Shown here: positions 1 through 9,729 of the stretch, piece after piece
Layout: each line of letters begins with the position of its first letter
Position numbering within the stretch: position 1 is the first letter of the stretch
Source of the DNA: Zopfochytrium polystomum
Taxonomy: Eukaryota; Chytridiomycota; Chytridiomycetes; Chytridiales; Chytridiaceae
NCBI GenBank assembly: GCA_025765615.1
Contig: JAIVFJ010000148.1
Location: 99,925 to 163,924 of the forward strand
Direction of reading: 5' to 3'
Length of the DNA stretch: 64,000 bases
Program-made: the position numbers and the translations under genes
Notes under the pieces: generated by a model
Seen by the model: only the letters and a program-made list of their open reading frames with translations
Told to the model about the DNA's origin: nothing
Database searches by the model: none

Positions 1-889
1 TGTCCATAAAGTTGGGGTCCCTGAGCGGAAAGTTTGCGCTTCCAAAGTCGTAGTTTTGCAGGGTGAAGCGGGCGGCGGGGGACAGCTGGTCCCAGTGGAT
101 GATGGGTAGGACTGGGCTCTCGCCGAGGGCCGGGTTGTCCCAGGTGTCGGTGGAGTGGTCTTTAATGCCGGCGGTGAAGTATTTGATGTGGACGTGCGTG
201 CCTTCCATCGTATCCGGGTTGGGCGGGTTGTACTGGCGGAAGGCGCCGTGAGCGGACGCGGCGACCTCAATGACCTTTTGGTTCTCCGGAGCGGCGTTGA
301 CGTCGTTGATAAAGACGACGGTGGACTCCCAGTCGTGCCTGTGTCCGACTCCGACCGCCTCCTGGTCCTTGGGCCAGTACCACGCGTACATGATCGCCCA
401 GCGGTCCTTGTACTGCGTTGATCGGACGTAAACCTGCCCGCCGTGCGGAGCAGATGCACAGTCGCCGTTGGACGACCCACCCAGTTTGAGGCCGCCGCCC
501 ACAGCACCCGACGCGTCGACGGAGGGGAACTCTGCGCAGCCGGGAACGGTAGCCTGGTCGATGTGGAGGTAGGGCTTGAAGCGCAGAGCAGCGGCTTGGA
601 TGTTGTTGGTCGCGGTCTGTTCGGGGTACGGCACGACGTCGGTGTGGGCGAGGACCTTGATGCAGATCGGAACAGCGGCGACGTCGCCGGCGGCGGGACA
701 GCCGTTTTTGGCGGTGCACCAGAACTCATTGCCCGACGGGCCCCAGCACGACTGGCCGCCGAAGGCGACGGAGGAGAAGGAGGAGAAGACGTCGGCGACG
801 GACGCGCAGTTGTTGCCGAGGGCGTTGACGACAACGTTGTACGAGTTGCCGTCGCACCAGTTGGTGGTGATGCTCACGGCGGCGGCCAT
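1..889 (-). CDS. Nep1-like (NLP/NPP1) secreted necrosis-inducing-type protein, 3' end cut by window edge
   Basis: The frame stays open from an ATG at 889 to the left edge, about 296 codons, so the C-terminus is missing. It carries the NLP hallmark heptapeptide GHRHDWE. Upstream is the family-typical tyrosine/tryptophan-rich stretch with paired cysteines, and downstream an HWDQLS-like block and a final DFG-like segment. Family knowledge: NLPs are secreted proteins of fungi, oomycetes and bacteria; many bind plant sphingolipids and permeabilise dicot plasma membranes, while others are non-toxic. Seen: the 60-70 residues before the domain are cysteine-containing but are not a convincing signal peptide. 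A secretion signal may sit in an unresolved upstream exon; a TACAG acceptor-like site lies just 5' of the ATG at about 894. No internal stop or shift is visible. The family call is firm; the start and the activity are not. Confidence 0.88.
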   Translation of the reverse strand, partial: MAAAVSITTNWCDGNSYNVVVNALGNNCASVADVFSSFSSVAFGGQSCWGPSGNEFWCTAKNGCPAAGDVAAVPICIKVLAHTDVVPYPEQTATNNIQAAALRFKPYLHIDQATVPGCAEFPSVDASGAVGGGLKLGGSSNGDCASAPHGGQVYVRSTQYKDRWAIMYAWYWPKDQEAVGVGHRHDWESTVVFINDVNAAPENQKVIEVAASAHGAFRQYNPPNPDTMEGTHVHIKYFTAGIKDHSTDTWDNPALGESPVLPIIHWDQLSPAARFTLQNYDFGSANFPLRDPNFMD

Positions 890-1938
890 TTCTGTACTGG
901 GAGAGTGGATTGGGATGATTGCCTTTGTTTTTATTGTTTTTTTCTGTTTTTTTTTTTGTTTTTGTTTTTGTTTTTCTTTTTGCGAGAGAGCGGGACGAGA
1001 AGGAGACAAACAAAGACTGCGACTGTAGCAGCAGTGTGCACTGCCTTCTGGTTTCCGGGGGCAATTGCTTTTGCCAGTCGCACGTGGCAGGACAGCGGCG
1101 ACAAAAAAAGGAAGAAAATCTGCCAAACAGAGAGCGAATCCCATGACCCGCCCACCCGTGTCCCAATTCAACCAAGCACCGTCATTCATGTTAATAATAC
1201 ACAATGCACATGCATAAAGGATTCGAAGTATGACGCCACATGCAACCATCATTGCAAGCGAAAGCTGCAACTGTGGTTCTCTTTTCAATCTTTCCAACCT
1301 TCCGATCCACCAAACCCCCACTCCCATTTTCAGCCCCGAGCCGTTTCCCTCTCTCCTTGGAGGACAAGGTTGGACGGGTGGCCAGGTTGGGTAGTCGAAA
1401 GAATTTAGATACTCCCGACGGAAAGGACGACAAGGCCGCCGCAGCTTCAAGTTTACTGCAAAAGAAATGGGGAGACGGCAGGGCATGGCGGAGCGCGCCA
1501 GGTCTCTTTCCTGCTTTTTTTCCCCCAGGGAAATTCAATTGTAGCCGGAGGAGCGCCATAAATGAGAGAGCGCAGGAGACCCATTAGGCGGAAGTGCTTG
1601 CGGGCTTCCACCAAAGGTCTCTGTTGGTGTGGGGCCTGTCTCAATGGGAAGGAGTTTCCTCCAAGGCCGTCCGACAGAGCCCAGACCTGCGGCTCTAGGG
1701 GAGTCCTTCGCCTTTGTAAATAACACTTTCAGCCTTTTCGGGATCCACCACAGCTCGCACGGAGCATCGGCTAAAAAAGCTGACGTCAAACTGGGTCAAA
1801 ATTACTCAACTGTTCAGGCTCCCTTCTCGAAACATGAGAGATTGCAAATCCACTTGCCGTTGGCCGTGGATGTCTCGGCCAATATGATCTCCGAGCCACT
1901 CGCATCCGATTCGCATCCGCACGGACAGCCCGACTCAG
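890..1938. other. Intergenic stretch without a supported gene
   Basis: About 1 kb between the NLP gene and the first glycosyltransferase relic. It holds a T-rich low-complexity tract at 926-981 that would lie in the 5' leader or an intron of the NLP gene. Open frames on both strands here have neither the high third-position GC of neighbouring genes nor recognisable motifs. Any NLP first exon would have to lie here. Confidence 0.5.
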
Positions 1939-2480
1939 CAGCGTCAGTCATCCCGCGGCGCATCCACCAGACGTGGAAAACAGCTAACATAAGCTTGATC
2001 GCGCGGACGGAGCCATAACAGCACCAACACTTTGAATCCTGGCAATCCCAGAACTCGACTTACGCCTAGATCCTGCGCGACGACACCGATTCCGACGCCC
2101 TTGTTGCCGCGAAGCTCCACGGCCGCATCAGCGCCGCGTACGACCGTCTCCCGCTGGGCGTGCAAAAGACGGACCTGTAACCGGTACCGGGTCCTTCTCA
2201 ACGAAGGCTGTACGCGGACGCGGACACCGCCTCCCTCAAGCCGATCGACAAATGGTGGACCCAACCCGACGTCGCCGGCAACGCGACTCAGCCCGTGCGC
2301 TTCGTCGCGGGACTGGAGTGTAACACGGACCCTGGCGCAGTCGGGCTGCAGCCGTGTCAGTGGGCGATGGCGGCGGGGCCAGGCCATCCGATCCTGCGGT
2401 CGCTGGTTGATGTTTCGACAGGCAGCTTGAGGTTTGAGGACGTTCTGGTGCTCGGCATCACGCCTGTTGCACCACACCAC
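1939..2480 (+). pseudogene. GT32-type glycosyltransferase relic, copy 1
   Basis: Translation gives the family start block IPRRIHQTWKTAN, then a stop, then fragments in shifting frames matching the intact copy at 3101-4123: the DAD-containing segment YADADTASLKPIDKWW and the block QWAMAAGPGHPILR. The region between PILRSLVD and LRFEDVLVLGIT is deleted relative to the intact copy. Two in-frame stops and several shifts make it non-functional. The sequence at about 2600-2700 also resembles that before copy 2 (about 4340-4430), so flanking DNA was duplicated along with the gene. Confidence 0.8.
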
Positions 2481-2999
2481 TCACGAGGACGCGTGCGTCG
2501 ATCATATTTTTCCCGGGGGATGGAAGAACCTCGACAAAGTGAACTCGATGAATATAGGGTCGATCGCTGTTTTGGACCAGCGTTCCATAAACCGTCGTTT
2601 GGCTTGAAAAATGGATACCAAACTCCAGCTTTGGACTCGTGTAAGGCTGGCCAAAAAGAGAAAGAGTTCTCCTCATTTCCGATTTCTGCCGAACCCCAAC
2701 GGGAGAGAGGAAGCCAAAGAAAAATAAAAAAAAATAAAAAAAAAGAGCGACACAAAACGAACGAGAGAGGGGAGTGAGTGAGAAAACGAAAAACTGAGGC
2801 TGGAGATGCTCTCAAAACCGTTCCCATGTAATTAACTGAAGAGCGGGCCGACCAGCACAGGAGGTCCGCCCCTTTCCACCCACGAAAGCGTGAAATTGAT
2901 CCAGAATTTGGTACATTCGATTTTTAAGGTATCCAACGTGTGGAGGCGTGGCGCCAGAACTCCAAAAGTGAGAAAGAGGAGAAGTGTGCGTGCGTATGT

Positions 3000-3007
3000 T
3001 TGTGCGT

Positions 3008-3053
<46 letters not shown>
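3000..3053. repeat. (GT)n microsatellite
   Basis: About 50 bp of GT repeats, imperfect at the left end (GTGTGC units), immediately upstream of the intact glycosyltransferase. An open frame runs through it into the gene, but the repeat is unlikely to be translated because a better start lies at 3101. Confidence 0.9.
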
Positions 3054-3057
<4 letters not shown>

Positions 3058-3100
3058 AACTCCTCTCGCTCACTATACGGTCCCACCATCCGCCCTCAGC

Positions 3101-4123
3101 ATGCTACCCGCACGGCGAAGAGCCTCCCGCTTTTCCCAGCTGACAGCCGCCACTCTAGTCCTTATTACCTTGGCGCTACTGGCACGGTCTATGCAATCGA
3201 GCCTACTGGACCGCTCGGTAAAATCAGAACCAGGAGAACGACTGAATCCCAGCAAAGCATTGAAGTCGTCTCGCCCCGATAGCAACCAGGCGAAGTTAAC
3301 ACCGCCGTCCACCGTTTCCGTGCCACCACCAGCCGCAGCCAAGATCCCACGGCGGCTCCACCAGACCTGGAAAACCAGCAACCTCTCGCTTGTCGCGGAA
3401 CAGGAGCCAGAGCGGCGTCAGTGGTTCGCGACGTGGGTGGACATGAATCCTGACTACGTGCACGTCCTTCGGGACGACGCCGCGTCGGATGAGTTTGTCG
3501 CCGCACGATTTCCCGGCCGCGTCGCCGCCGCTTACAGCCGCCTCCCGTTACGAGTGCAAAAGACCGATCTGTACCGGTACCTGGTCCTCTTTGACGAAGG
3601 AGGCGTGTACGTCGACGCCGACACGGCGTGCCTCAAGCCAATCGATCGGTGGTGGCCGACAGACGGCGCACCGGTCGAGTTTGTTGCGGGGTTAGAGTGG
3701 GACACCGAGCCGGGCACAGTCGGGCTGCAACTCTGCCAGTGGGCGATGGCGGCGGCCCCTGGCCACCCGATTCTGCGGGCACTAGTTGACCGCATCGTCG
3801 CAAGAATTGAGACGGCGTCCGATGCCGATCTGGTGGACGTTGACCGCGTCATTGATTTGACGGGGCCGCTTCCGTGGACGCTGGAGGTCGCGCAGTACCT
3901 GAAAGGCATGCGCGTCGACCTGCAACGTGCGGTCAACGACAACGGCGGATGCAGGGCGGGACACTTGCGGTTCAAGGAAGTTGTTGTTCTTGGCATCACG
4001 GCATTTTCGCCGTACCACCCGCGTGCGGGGGGCTTTGGTCACCCCGACGCCTGTGTAAACCACAAGTTTGCTGGCGGGTGGGACGGCGGTTGGAAGAAAT
4101 CAGGTGCAGCGAAGAGGCCTTGA
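3101..4123 (+). CDS. GT32 (OCH1-like, DXD) glycosyltransferase, the intact copy of the array
   Basis: An intronless 340-residue protein. The ATG at 3101 starts a short basic segment followed by one hydrophobic stretch (about residues 13-30), a type II signal anchor. The lumenal domain begins with IPRRLHQTWK (about 82-91). The metal- and nucleotide-sugar-binding DXD motif (D-A-D, about 172-174) sits in YVDADTACLKPI, followed by conserved QWAMAAAPGHPILR and FSPYHP blocks. Family knowledge: GT32 enzymes such as Och1 and the Sur1/Csg catalytic subunits transfer mannose or related sugars in the Golgi, onto N-glycans or inositol phosphoceramide. The donor and acceptor here cannot be told from sequence. 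Four broken relatives flank it (1939-2480, 4444-4839, 5055-5120, 5269-5985), so this is the surviving member of a tandem array. I chose 3101 over upstream in-frame starts because those lie in or before the GT microsatellite. Confidence 0.9.
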   Translation: MLPARRRASRFSQLTAATLVLITLALLARSMQSSLLDRSVKSEPGERLNPSKALKSSRPDSNQAKLTPPSTVSVPPPAAAKIPRRLHQTWKTSNLSLVAEQEPERRQWFATWVDMNPDYVHVLRDDAASDEFVAARFPGRVAAAYSRLPLRVQKTDLYRYLVLFDEGGVYVDADTACLKPIDRWWPTDGAPVEFVAGLEWDTEPGTVGLQLCQWAMAAAPGHPILRALVDRIVARIETASDADLVDVDRVIDLTGPLPWTLEVAQYLKGMRVDLQRAVNDNGGCRAGHLRFKEVVVLGITAFSPYHPRAGGFGHPDACVNHKFAGGWDGGWKKSGAAKRP

Positions 4124-4443
4124 ATATGGAGAGCTCATTCATCGTTTGGGGCACCTCTGGATGAAACAGTCCTTCCGAACATTTCGGCGATTGTTTAGCC
4201 CTGCCTCTTCAACAAGGTAATGCAAGCAGTGTTATTAGTGCATGCAACATCATAATACAAACAAGGGTTGGCGAAAAGCGCCATTCCGCAGTCCACTGCG
4301 AATGTGTGTTCCGCTTGTGCATGAAATATCGTGGCTGGAAATGGATACCAAACCTCGGCGTTGGACTCGTTTGGGCGTCTCTGGCCGAAAATGGAAAAAG
4401 CTTTCCTCATCCGATTCCTGCCAGACCCGGGCGGAAAGGTGAG

Positions 4444-4839
4444 AGGCAGCTTTGCCAGTGGGCTATGGCGTCGGCGCCGGGCCACCCGATCCTGCGGTTG
4501 CTGGTTGACCGAATCGTCGCTAGTATTGAGGCTGCGTCCGACACCGAACTGCGCAACGTGGACCGTGTCGTCGAATTAACGGGACCCGTGCCCTGGACTA
4601 CGGCAGTTGCTCGATACATCAAGATGATCGGCTTTGATCTGCAGCGGTCGTGTGACGGGAACGGTGGTTGCAGCGATGGGTTCTTCCAGTTCAAGGACGT
4701 TGCCGTGCTTGGCATCACGTCCTTCTCGCCTTATCACCCTCATGCAAGGGGTGTGGCTCACCGCGATGCATGCGTTGACCACAAGTTTGCAGGTGGATGG
4801 GCAGGTGGCTGGAAAACGTCGGACAGGAACAAACCCTGA
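4444..4839 (+). pseudogene. GT32-type glycosyltransferase relic, copy 2 (5'-truncated)
   Basis: An open frame matches only the C-terminal half of the intact copy, from the QLCQWAMASAPGHPILR block to the final HKFAGGWAGGWK block. The part with the IPRRxHQTWK and DXD motifs is absent, so it cannot be catalytic. The preceding 100 bp resemble the sequence downstream of copy 1, indicating truncation during unequal duplication. No frameshift interrupts the remaining half, so its loss may be fairly recent. Confidence 0.8.
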
Positions 4840-5054
4840 TTGTGCGTTTGAGGAAGTTTTGGACAGATGGGTGGGGATCGGAGTAATTATGGCCAATGTT
4901 ATCCAATATGGAATTTTGGAAGAAAGCTTCATATCTGAACATCCGCCAGTAATTTTTTCCGTAACGACGGGTGGAGATACATATGTGAATGCCGGAAACA
5001 TCGATACCCCTTCGCGCAGTGTAGTGTGAGCGCGACCCAATGAGGCAACACCAT

Positions 5055-5120
5055 CCGCTGCAGCCGTGATCCCAGGAGGGGTCCGCCAGACCTGAAAAAC
5101 TTGCATTCTGCCCGTCGACG
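5055..5120 (+). pseudogene. GT32 N-terminal block fragment
   Basis: A short piece matching the family start block (A-A-V-I-P-G-G-V-R-Q-T, then a stop, then K-T). It lies 200 bp before the next relic and is probably a separate duplication remnant. It is too short for a higher score. Confidence 0.5.
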
Positions 5121-5268
5121 ACAAAGAGCGGTCGAATTCATTCGACTACACGTCAATTCGCTCAGAGGAGAGAATCGATCAGCATCCGACCAAACCTCTG
5201 GAGAATTCTCACCGCAGTCGCGACCCGATGAAGATAGCTCCGTCACTCACCGCCGCCGAACGAACTCC

Positions 5269-5985
5269 AGCTGCAGCCAAGATCCCACGGCGGCTTCACC
5301 AGTCTTGGAAAACCAGCAACATGTTGCCGAACAGGAGCCGGAGCGGCGCCAGTGGTTCGCAACGTGAGTGGACATGAACCCAGAGTACGTCCACGTCCTT
5401 CGGGACGACGCCGCGTCCGACGAGTTCGTCGCCACGCGGTTCCCCGGCCGCGTTAGCGCCGCGTACAATCGCCTCCCATGCGAGTTCAAAAAGACGGGAT
5501 TTGGACAGGTGCCTGGTCCTCTTCGACGAAGGCGGTGTTTCCGTGTGCGCGCCTAAGCCAATTGACCTGTGGTGGCCAACGGACGGCGCGCCCGTCGAGT
5601 TTGTGACGGGGCTGGAGTGGGACACGGAGCCAGGCACTGTCAAGCTGCAGGGCGATGGCGAGGCCCCTTTCCACCCGATCTGGCGGGCGCTGGTCGACCG
5701 CATCGTCTCGCGCATTGAGACGGCGTCCGTTGCCGATCCTGTGGACCGTGTTCTCGAACTGACAGACCCGTTTCCGTGGACGGTCGAGATAGCGCAGTAC
5801 TGAAGGGCATGGATGTCGACCTGGAGGGCTCGGTGAACCGATAATGGCAGTTGCAGTACGGGACACTTGCGGTTCAACGACGTTGTTCTGCTTGGTATCA
5901 TGGCGCTTTCGCCACATCACCTATGTGCGGGAGGTTTGAGACACCCAATGCCTGTGTATACCACAAGCTTGGTGGATGGTTGGAA
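5269..5985 (+). pseudogene. GT32-type glycosyltransferase relic, copy 3/4 (frameshifted, DXD deleted)
   Basis: It follows the intact copy almost end to end: AKIPRRLHQSWKTSN, then EQEPERRQWFAT, a stop where the intact gene has W, then VDMNPEYVHVLRDDAASDEF. A frameshift comes near 5500. The segment holding YVDADT is deleted, so it runs from FDEGGV almost directly to PKPIDLWWPTDGAPVEF. The C-terminal blocks continue in shifted frames to about 5985. Missing metal-binding aspartates plus stops make it dead. Confidence 0.82.
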
Positions 5986-5989
5986 GATA

Positions 5990-7117
5990 TTAGCTGCTGC
6001 AAAAAAGGCTGCAAATGTAAAGAGTGATAGTGGTTGAAGTATGGCCACCTCACGATTTCCTGGTTTAGTAAGAGTTTTCTTCTTCAGTGCAGCTTTCATA
6101 CGGTCACGCCCCAACGAAAGGCGGAGGGATTGCCGAGCAGCACCAGCCAATCGCGTAATCCGAGTAACACGTGGAAAAATCGAGGGAAGCAGTGTCTTTC
6201 CCGGCTTCTCGTAGCTGCGTTTCGACGGTGAAAGAAGCCATTTGGCGGGGGGGCACGGGAAAGTGACCAGGCAGGCTGGACAACTGGAAAGGGCAAAAGG
6301 GGAGGGAAAGAAGGAAAATTTTGGAAAAAAAAAACCACAAACAGACGAAGGACACCTTCACTGCCGCCTGTCTGCTGTCTGCAAGAAGAAAAAAAAAAAA
6401 AAAAAAATTCAGTTGTGACCGTGCGATTCGCCATTGAATGCACCAGAGGACGCCACAGTGATCATTGCGCACCAACGCCTTCGCGCACTAACGGCAACGG
6501 AATTCTCCTTCAAAAAAGCTTGCAAAAACATTGCTTTCTGGTAAGCCACTGGATCTTCCAGCAGTCACCAGAAATTTCTCGTTTTTGACTGGTTTTTACT
6601 TATGAGACAGGTGTGTGAGGGTGGATTTTGCAGGAACCTGCTGTTTTTTGGCCATTCCTGTATAGGCCCCTGGAAAAGGGGCTCAGTCTTGAGAACTGAC
6701 AACACTCCATGCCTTCTTCTCACTGTCACTTTTTTTTTTTGGTCAGGTTCGGCTTTCCGTTGCACATAAGCAACGAGGACACCCTCGCACACAGCTGAAA
6801 AAAATTCCAGTGCACATAGTCAACGACCGTGGGGTGGGACGTGGGTTATATTTTTTTTTTTCCTGTCTTCACTCCATTGCCCCCTGTCAGAAGAGGCTCT
6901 TCCGGTGGGCCTTGTCGCTTTCCCGTGCCGGAGAGACTTCAAACAAGAGTCAAAACAAAAAATGAAAAACTCAAAATGAAAAACTCGAACTTCACTTTCT
7001 TGACTTTTCAAGCTTTTCAGAAACCTATATTTTCCATGTAATTGAGCAGGCGTCTCGCTTCGTTGCGGAGGCCTAAATACGGTTTCCAGCTCCTCACTTG
7101 CCAAAACCCTCGCAAAC
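5990..7117. other. Intergenic, no supported gene
   Basis: About 1.1 kb of AT-richer sequence with an A-run at 6390-6407 and T-runs near 6730 and 6850. Short open frames on both strands have low-complexity or unlikely compositions. The 3' part presumably holds the promoter of the small secreted-protein gene at 7118. Confidence 0.5.
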
Positions 7118-7638
7118 ATGAGGCTCATCTTGTTCATATTCCTAGTGGCGACGATCCTTCTTTTGGCGTCCAAGGTCGGAGCAACAGCATCGATCACGAC
7201 AGATCCGCAGTTTTCCGTTCGAATCATCGACGGCACCTCTTGTGCGCCTTTGGTCAACGGCTCATTCGCCGTACAACTCAAACTAAGACTCTCACGAGTG
7301 CCAAACGGAGTATCAACGGACATTGATCGGGCGATATTGAGGGCGGTCGTGACGGACTCAGTATCGAATTGTGAGATGCGTTCCGCTCATGCTCCCCGTC
7401 CTTGAAAGCCTAACATTTTGAAAAGAGTTTAGGCAGAACCAGAGAGCATTACACCGTCGCAATCGTCAGCGCGAAGGTCACCCTCCGCTACTACAGAAAG
7501 AGGACCGCCATTGCTGGGCGAAGGCGCGGACGCAACTTTTGTGAAGCAGATGGCAATCCCAGAGGGACTGCATTCGGCTCGAGCAAAAGTTCAGTTCCTA
7601 ACCCCGGCGCGAGGTGTGCGAGCACGAACCCATCGTAA
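7118..7638 (+). CDS. Small secreted protein of unknown family (exon 2 tentative)
   Basis: The ATG at 7118 opens a protein with a clear signal peptide: a basic M-R, a hydrophobic core of about 18 residues rich in L/I/F, and a small-residue site near KVGATA. The following 60 residues have alternating hydrophobic residues and two cysteines, suggesting a small beta-rich extracellular domain. The unspliced frame stops at 7405 (95 aa). A better model may splice 7118-7360 to 7447-7638 (phase 0, GTATCG donor), which continues with a strand-like segment beginning HYTVAIVSAKVTLRYY. No family was recognised. It could be an extracellular lipid- or ligand-binding mini-protein, but nothing shows this directly. 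Confidence 0.5.
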
Positions 7639-7639
7639 T

Positions 7640-8450
7640 GCGTCGTCGAAAAATGAGATTTCAAGGATGCCCGGACGGTTTTGGGACCAGTGTTGAGACT
7701 TGATTCCTGTCTTTCGCAGTTGGGTGCTGATGGTGACTCTGTGCGGCCAAGGTTCGGCTGCGGATAATTGGGCTTCACAATAAAACCATTACTTAAGCAC
7801 AGAGCAGACGGGCGGCGTTTCTATCGCTTGTGCATTGTCCTAATGTCCGAAATTCTTTGCTGCCAATAGCCAATAATTTTCTGACAATCACTGATCAGCC
7901 TGACAGCTCAGTCGGCGTCTGCACCTCAAAATTTGGCTGCGAACAAATTTCGCACCAGCCTTCCCACCAAAGACAGAAGCGGAAAGAAACACCATTGGGG
8001 CGCCAAGACCTACCGCCAAGGAATTCATGCGGGACTTGTGGCAGACCGGGAGACAGACGTGTTTGGAAGCGCAGGGTGCCGGCCTCGGAAGACAAGTATC
8101 ACAACGGCGGTTCCGGCCCTCCGAAAACAGACTGCATCGTCATCACAGCAAACAACTGCAACAACAACTGCTACTGCCACTCAACGACGCCCGCCCCCAC
8201 TCGGTGCCTATCCACAATGCTCTCGAGGCGAAACGTCTGTGTCAACCTCTCCTCTCGTCGCCGCGCCAGCAACGGCGTCGCGCATCCTCACTCGCCTCAG
8301 AACCGTCGCAGTGAGCACCTGCGGCTGTTTGCGCCTCAGCTGCTGGATCAACAGCCCTCCTCTGCGGGACTTCCGGCTGCGACGGCAAGGGCAGCATCAC
8401 GATCGCCAAAGATAAGGTCCATGTCGCGCACGTCGACGGTGAACAGTGCG
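7640..8450. other. Region upstream of a small membrane protein gene
   Basis: No gene is supported with confidence. A long open frame on + runs through it into the gene at 8451, but this part lacks recognisable motifs and reads like untranslated leader, with CAACAA-rich repeats near 8140-8190. Confidence 0.4.
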
Positions 8451-8992
8451 ATGACGACACGAGCCCTTCAGATGCTCGCGGCCTTGCTCTCGCTTTCCCT
8501 CACAGCTCGCCCTTGTGACGTCGCTGCCGAGGCCGCAGCAACGACGTCTGCGCCGGCGGCAGCAGCCACGACTGACATTAACGACGACGACGACGACGAT
8601 CCTGCCGTTACCACAAATCGCCGTGCTTTATATATACTGTCAGGTTGGTTGCCGATTGCAATGATCCTAGTAATGCTGCATCAACTGAAATAGAAGAACC
8701 CCACGTTCCAGCGATCGCATGTCTCCTCGTCATCGTCCTGATCGCATTGATCGTGCTCATCTGCCGACCGGATCTGCGAGGGAGTAGCGGATCGCAGTCG
8801 TCGTTTCCTCTCGCTCATCGGTTTAAATCGAAATCCCGCGACGCGCTGCATCAGGACGACGCCCGCGACATCGAAAAGGTGAGGCGGATCGAGGCTACCA
8901 GCGCTGGAGAGACGAGATTGCACGATCAGCAGGAGGGCTCGATTCGGTTGGACGATTCTGACGCTAGTGTCCGGCGGAGCGGCGATTCGTGA
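8451..8992 (+). CDS. Putative type I single-pass membrane protein, two exons
   Basis: Model: exons 8451-8643 and 8694-8992 joined across a 50-nt GT-AG intron, with phase kept (phase 1). The product is about 163 residues: a signal peptide (ALQMLAALLSLSLTA core), a short Ala/Thr-rich and Asp-rich (six Asp in a row) extracellular part, one strong transmembrane helix (IACLLVIVLIALIVLIC), and a charged cytoplasmic tail of about 80 residues. The donor is GTTGGT, weaker than usual. Without the intron the first frame ends at 8693 and the second lacks a signal peptide, so joining explains both halves. An in-frame ATG at 8421 is an alternative start. No family was recognised. Confidence 0.45.
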
Positions 8993-9729
8993 TGAGACTT
9001 GAGCCGGTCGTTTCCTTTTCTTTCTCGATGATTGACTCTGCAGATGCGTGTCAACAATATACCAAACACTTGAAGGCAACCTTTTTTTTTCTAAGTGGCG
9101 ATATCGTAGCCTCCTCGAGGAACCCTGTCTGTCAGTCGAAGTCGGCGCCAAATGGCTGACAAGTCGGGTATCCGTGTAACTGGAACGGACTGCGCCATTA
9201 GTAACCCATAATCTCCCACGTTTTTGGGCGATCCTTGGAAACGCAGTTGAAGTAAAGGGCACTTTCTTTTTGTATCATTTCGAAAGAGTAAGAGGCCTTA
9301 GCGATAGCTGCTCGTCGGGATCGAATGGGACCCTTACGACGCTTTTTTTGCAGCTCAGTTCCAATGCATGCGAGGCTGTTCCTCTCACGCGCAGCAAGAG
9401 GGGGATCGGACATAGACACGACAGGCAGCAACAGGAAAGAGAAGAGAAAGGCAGCGCTGACAAGATACCCTGCCATTCACAGCAATCGTAAACAGTGTCA
9501 GGGAGGTAACAAGGAGAGAGGCGAAAGAGGGCAAAAACTGGAACATTAGTCATAGAGCGAAGGTAATAGAAAGACCGAAAACAGAGATTAGCCAAAGGAG
9601 GCAACCAGAAAGAATAGCTCGTTCATCAAGGCATACTAGAAAGACGGGCAACTTTTCCATCCAGCCACATTCACGATTCCAACCTCCATCCCAGGCTTGT
9701 TCAACCAATTGAACAGATTCCTCGCGCGT
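8993..9729. other. Intergenic, no supported gene
   Basis: About 740 bp between the small membrane protein and the 3' end of the OPT transporter. Open frames are short and lack motifs. It should hold the 3' ends of both converging genes. Confidence 0.5.

Noticed and set aside
2984..3100. N-terminal extension of the intact GT32 gene
   Set aside because: It would translate the GT microsatellite into a Val/Cys/Arg run; the ATG at 3101 gives a proper signal anchor.
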